Source: Paracoccaceae bacterium (GTDB taxonomy: Bacteria > Pseudomonadota > Alphaproteobacteria > Rhodobacterales > Rhodobacteraceae). Taken from it: 8,598 nucleotides of DNA. A program made the translations under genes and the position numbers. Position 1 is the first letter of the stretch, and each line of letters starts with the position of its first letter. The notes beneath the pieces are model-generated. The model was given only the letters and a program-made list of their open reading frames with translations. It was not told the origin of the DNA and ran no database searches. Below are positions 5,819-8,598 of the stretch, one piece after another. Location of the stretch: NCBI GenBank assembly GCA_030625695.1, contig DAOUQK010000139.1, positions 1 to 8,598 of the forward strand. The letters are read 5' to 3'.

Positions 5819-6712
5819 ATGCAATTTGACCCCCACCACCTTTCGGCCCTTGCCGCCGTTCTGCGCCGGGGCAGCTTTGAAATGGCGGCGGCCGATCTTG
5901 CGGTCACACCTTCGGCCATCTCGCAGCGCATCAAAGCGCTCGAAGAGCGCATCGGCACATCTTTGGTCAATCGCGGCACGCCTTGCACCGGCACCAAATC
6001 GGGGCGGCGTCTGGCCAAACATGGCGAAGACGTCGGCCTGTTGGAAGACCTTCTGGCCCACGATCTTGCCCTGAAAGGGGCAGCGAACCCGACCCGCCTG
6101 CGCATCGCATTAAACGCCGACAGCCTGGCCACCTGGTTTGTCGACGCGATGGCTTTGGTCGACGGCGTGCTGTTCGATCTGGTGATCGACGACCAAAACC
6201 ACTCGGCCGACTGGCTGAAACGCGGCGAAGTAAGCGCAGCCGTCACCCTCTCGGGTAAATCCGCCCCGGGCTGTGATGCAATCCCGTTGGGATCGCTGCG
6301 ATATATCGCAACCGCCAGCCCGGAATATAAGGCGCGTTGGTTTGCCGGGGGCGTCAACGCGGCAACCCTGCAAAAGGCCCCTTGTCTGGAATTCAACGCC
6401 AAGGACACGCTGCAAGGCAGCTGGATCGCCGCAGTGTTTAACCAACGCTCGTCAACGCCTTGCCACTACCTGCCGTCCACTCAAGGCTTTATCGAAGCCG
6501 CCTGTGCCGGCATTGGCTGGGGCATGAATCCTGAAGTGTTGGTGCATGACCATATCCGCCACGACCGTCTGGTTGCCCTGGTCCCGGACACCCCCCTGGA
6601 CGTGCCCCTTACCTGGCAAGTCAGCCGCATTATGGCACCGTCGTTAAAGGCGATGACCCTGGCTGTTCGCGCCGCAACAAAGAAGGTCCTCATACCTATC
6701 GCTGGGCCGTAG
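5819..6712 (+). CDS. argP: ArgP/LysG-type LysR regulator of the basic amino acid exporter
   Basis: A 297-residue LysR-type activator of the ArgP (IciA)/LysG subgroup, which senses lysine and arginine and switches on a divergent exporter gene. The winged helix-turn-helix occupies residues about 3-60 (LAAVLRRGSFEMAAADLAVT, then PSAISQRIKALEERIGTSLV). Subgroup-specific motifs follow: LRIALNADSLATWF at 94-107, VIDDQNHSADWLKRGEVSAAVT at 122-143, RYIATASPEY at 161-170, and PSTQGFIEAACAGIGWGMNPE at 219-239. The ATG at 5819 gives the family N-terminus MQFDPHHLSALA; the ribosome binding site is weak. The C-terminus ends LIPIAGP with the TAG stop (6710-6712) formed by the left arm of the inverted repeat at 6708-6776, so the repeat has probably reshaped the last residues. 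The neighbouring lysE strongly supports the assignment. Confidence 0.93.
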   Translation: MQFDPHHLSALAAVLRRGSFEMAAADLAVTPSAISQRIKALEERIGTSLVNRGTPCTGTKSGRRLAKHGEDVGLLEDLLAHDLALKGAANPTRLRIALNADSLATWFVDAMALVDGVLFDLVIDDQNHSADWLKRGEVSAAVTLSGKSAPGCDAIPLGSLRYIATASPEYKARWFAGGVNAATLQKAPCLEFNAKDTLQGSWIAAVFNQRSSTPCHYLPSTQGFIEAACAGIGWGMNPEVLVHDHIRHDRLVALVPDTPLDVPLTWQVSRIMAPSLKAMTLAVRAATKKVLIPIAGP

Positions 6713-6776
6713 GGTGGGTAAAACCCACGTATACCCGGTCGAAACTGCAGGCAGCGTGGGTTTTACCCACCCTACG
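6708..6776. repeat. REP-like inverted doublet (22-bp perfect arms) between argP and yebC
   Basis: Bases 6708-6729 and 6755-6776 are exact reverse complements (22 bp) around a 25-base spacer. Each arm has the anatomy of a repetitive extragenic palindrome: the tetranucleotide GTAG, then a small hairpin with GTGGGT and ACCCAC arms around AAA. The two copies face each other, as in the doublets mobilised by REP-associated tyrosine transposases. The element fills the whole space between the convergent argP-like and yebC genes, supplies the TAG stop of the former (6710-6712) and ends at the base next to the yebC stop. The long stem could also end transcription from both sides. REP identity is inferred from the GTAG-plus-hairpin layout; copy number elsewhere in the genome is unknown. 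Confidence 0.75.
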
Positions 6777-7517
6777 TTACAACTGCTCCATCACCTCGTC
6801 CGAGGCGTCAAAGTTGCTGGTCACCCGCTGGATATCGTCGTCATCCTCTAGCGCATCAATCAGCTTCATCAGCTTTTCCATGCCGACAAGGTCCATCTCG
6901 GTGGTGATATTGGGTTTCCATACCAGTTTGGTACTTTGACTTTCGCCCAAGGCCGCCTCAAGCGCATTGGACACATCGTTCAGATCGCTATCCGCGCACC
7001 AGATGATATGGCCGTCTTCTGAACTTTCCACATCATCAGCCCCGGCCTCAATCGCCGCTTCGAACATTGTGTCGGCGTCACCTGCGTCAATCGAATAGGT
7101 GACCTCTCCCATACGGTCAAACATGAACCCGACCGATCCTGTCTCGCCCAGATTGCCGCCGTTCTTGGAGAATGTTGAACGTACCACGCTTGCCGTGCGG
7201 TTGCGATTATCGGTCATCGCTTCGACAATTATCGCCACGCCATTGGGGCCATAGCCTTCATAGCGAATTTCTTCGTATTCATCGCCGTCGCCTGCCTGGG
7301 ATTTCTTGATCGCGCGATCAATCACATCCTTGGGCACCGATTGCGATTTGGCCTCTTTCACCGCCATCCGCAGGCGCGGATTCTTGTCCACGTCCGGGTC
7401 GCCCATCTTGGCCGCGACGGTGATTTCCTTGCTAAGCTTGCTGAACAGCTTGGATCGCACCGCGTCCTGCCGCCCTTTGCGGTGCTGAATATTTGCCCAT
7501 TTTGAATGGCCTGCCAT
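6777..7517 (-). CDS. yebC: YebC/TACO1-family translation and regulatory factor
   Basis: A 246-residue cytoplasmic protein, the usual YebC length. The N-terminus MAGHSKWANIQHRKGRQDA is diagnostic, followed by LFSKLSKEITVAAKMGDPDV (25-44), NPRLRMAVKEAKSQSVPKDVIDRAIKK (46-72) and the core YEGYGPNGVAIIVEAMTDNRNRTAS (86-110), with the GGNLGETGSVGFMF segment at 120-133. The family was first described as DNA-binding regulators; recent work ties it to ribosomes stalled at proline stretches and to mitochondrial TACO1. I start at the ATG at 7517 because AGGGG lies about 7 bases upstream and the conserved N-terminus begins there; an in-frame ATG at 7583 would add 22 residues without family similarity. 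The acidic C-terminus (about 222-246, with EDDDD) ends in a TAA directly next to the REP-like repeat. ruvC, a frequent partner in other bacteria, is not visible. Confidence 0.96.
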   Translation of the reverse strand: MAGHSKWANIQHRKGRQDAVRSKLFSKLSKEITVAAKMGDPDVDKNPRLRMAVKEAKSQSVPKDVIDRAIKKSQAGDGDEYEEIRYEGYGPNGVAIIVEAMTDNRNRTASVVRSTFSKNGGNLGETGSVGFMFDRMGEVTYSIDAGDADTMFEAAIEAGADDVESSEDGHIIWCADSDLNDVSNALEAALGESQSTKLVWKPNITTEMDLVGMEKLMKLIDALEDDDDIQRVTSNFDASDEVMEQL

Positions 7518-7639
7518 GGTGCAACCCCTGTTGATTATATGCCGTTTGGCGATCATATAGACTGGCGTGGCGTCGGTATTCAAGACGCCTAAGGCGCTTC
7601 ACCGGTTGCCGAGGTCGCCAGCTTGGGTAAGGTGGGGCC
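7518..7639. promoter_or_regulatory. Divergent promoter region between yebC and the SLC13-type permease
   Basis: This 122-base spacer must carry start signals for both genes. On the minus strand a perfect TATAAT (7539-7534) lies close to yebC but would leave only about 10 bases of leader, overlapping the ribosome binding site. TATGAT (7557-7552) gives a more usual leader of about 28 bases. Neither has a good -35 box at 17 bases. No plus-strand promoter stands out. The permease has a TAAGGTGGGG stretch just before its ATG as its ribosome binding site. Confidence 0.3.
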
Positions 7640-8598
7640 ATGACACAAGACCAGATCATCCTGTTTTCCCTGTTTGGCGGCGTCTTTGCCCTGCTGATCT
7701 GGGGCCGGTTCCGTTACGACCTTGTGGCGTTTTCGGCCCTGATGCTGGGCGTGGTTCTGGGTGTTGTGCCGACCAAACACGCGTTTGACGGGTTCGGCCA
7801 TCCGGCGACATTGGTGGTGGCTTTGGTGTTGATCGTCTCGGCCGGGTTAGTGCGCTCGGGGGCTGTGTTCCTGATCACCCGCACCATGGTCAACTCGGCG
7901 CGGGGGTTGGGTACGCATATCGCCCTGATGGGCGGCATAGGCGCGGTTCTGTCGGCGTTCATGAACAATGTGGCCGCATTAGCCCTGCTGATGCCGGTCG
8001 ATGTCCAGACCGCCCGCAAGGCCGGTCGTGCGCCGGGGTTGTCGCTGATGCCGCTTAGTTTTGCAACTATTCTGGGCGGCATGGTCACCCTGATCGGCAC
8101 ACCGCCCAACATCATCATCGCCGCCATTCGCCAGGAAACTCTGGGCGAGCCGTTTGGCATGTTCGATTTCGCCCCGGTGGGCGGTATCACCGCCCTGGCC
8201 GGATTGGCGTTTGTGGCCCTGTTCGGCTGGCGGCTGATCCCCAATCGGGGCGGTGGAGTCCAGGGCCAGGATGCCTTGGCCGAATACATTGCTGAGCTGA
8301 CCATACCAGAGGGGGCAAAACAGATCGGCAGGCGGCTGGCGGAACTGGACACCGAGGCGGAAAAGGCTGATGTGGCCATTCTTGGTCTGATCCGCGATGG
8401 CAAACGCCGCTATGGACGGGCGGACAACACCGCGCTGCAAGCCGGTGACACATTGGTGCTTGAGGCGGGCCCCGAGGCGCTGGATGAATTCCGCGCCGCC
8501 CTTAGCCTGAATTTTTCCGACACCAAACGTCAGGAGCTTGTGACGGCGGCGGGCGATGGTCTGGAAGTGATCGAAGTGGTGGTGCCCGAAACCGCGCG
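7640..8598 (+). CDS. SLC13/DASS-family permease with RCK_C (TrkA-C) domains, right-truncated
   Basis: The ATG at 7640 opens a frame that runs 319 codons to the window edge without a stop. The product starts with hydrophobic helices (ILFSLFGGVFALLIWG, VAFSALMLGVVLGVVP, ALVLIVSAGLV). It then carries the paired motifs of sodium-coupled anion transporters of the SLC13/divalent anion symporter family: SAFMNNVAALALLMPV at 105-120 and ATILGGMVTLIGTPPNIII at 142-160, where Asn and GT residues shape ion and substrate sites. After another helix (GGITALAGLAFVALFGW, 181-197) comes a soluble RCK_C domain (about 212-290, with IPEGAKQIGRRLAEL and ALQAGDTLVLEAGPEAL). A second one may begin at 307 (DGLEVIEVVVPE). 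This layout, with RCK_C pieces inserted between the membrane halves, is known in bacterial sulfate and related transporters; the substrate here cannot be told. It is divergent from yebC, with no sign of a shared role. Confidence 0.9.
   Translation, partial: MTQDQIILFSLFGGVFALLIWGRFRYDLVAFSALMLGVVLGVVPTKHAFDGFGHPATLVVALVLIVSAGLVRSGAVFLITRTMVNSARGLGTHIALMGGIGAVLSAFMNNVAALALLMPVDVQTARKAGRAPGLSLMPLSFATILGGMVTLIGTPPNIIIAAIRQETLGEPFGMFDFAPVGGITALAGLAFVALFGWRLIPNRGGGVQGQDALAEYIAELTIPEGAKQIGRRLAELDTEAEKADVAILGLIRDGKRRYGRADNTALQAGDTLVLEAGPEALDEFRAALSLNFSDTKRQELVTAAGDGLEVIEVVVPETA

Noticed and set aside
7518..7583. Extending YebC to an upstream ATG at 7583
   Set aside because: The family starts with MAGHSKW, and AGGGG is correctly placed for the ATG at 7517.
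7714..8403. A 229-codon minus-strand frame opposite the SLC13-type permease
   Set aside because: The plus-strand frame has clear membrane and RCK_C motifs; the antisense product is low-complexity and shows no family character.
1..8598. tRNA, rRNA, CRISPR array, riboswitch or a phage-defence gene set
   Set aside because: No cloverleaf, no regularly spaced repeats, no conserved leader and no defence-protein motifs were seen; intergenic gaps are all under about 140 bases.

Overview
This window looks like chromosomal DNA of an alphaproteobacterium, most likely a Rhodobacterales/Roseobacter-group marine bacterium. The basis is the moderately high G+C, the Rhodobacterales-like protein sequences (DUF1036 secreted protein, an ArgP/LysE pair, BetI/BetA) and a GpA-type terminase fragment of the kind common in rhodobacterial prophages. 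The genus assignment is inference; no database search was possible.

Layout. Positions 1-547 are a decayed prophage edge. They hold the end of an unrecognised ORF, a clear N-terminal fragment (about 48 residues) of a GpA-type phage terminase large subunit fused to unrelated sequence, and a tiny ORF. A perfect 14-bp hairpin (548-581) separates this debris from a minus-strand block. Read in transcription order (right to left), that block is: lysE-type basic amino acid exporter, EamA/DMT exporter, secreted DUF1036 protein, betI repressor, betA choline dehydrogenase. On the plus strand, an ArgP/LysG-type LysR regulator is divergent from lysE and presumably controls the exporter pair. A REP-like inverted repeat doublet (6708-6776) then separates the regulator from a convergent yebC gene. 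The last gene, running off the right edge, is an SLC13/DASS-family permease with RCK_C (TrkA-C) domains, divergent from yebC.

How the genes work together. BetI and BetA form the sensing and first oxidative step of choline-to-glycine-betaine osmoprotectant synthesis. The expected betB (betaine aldehyde dehydrogenase) is absent from between and beside them, so the second step must be encoded elsewhere or be done by BetA itself. A perfect 14-bp palindrome upstream of betI is a good candidate BetI operator. The ArgP-like regulator and LysE are a classic divergent sensor/exporter pair for lysine or arginine overflow, here with an EamA transporter placed directly behind lysE. YebC is a housekeeping translation/regulatory factor.

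I did not find a clearly new multi-gene system. The points most worth a second look are the REP doublet that supplies the stop codon of the LysR gene, the hairpin that carries the stop codons of two convergent ORFs, the betB-less bet locus with a tandem duplication in its gap, the terminase scar, and the unassigned C-terminal domain of the DUF1036 protein.
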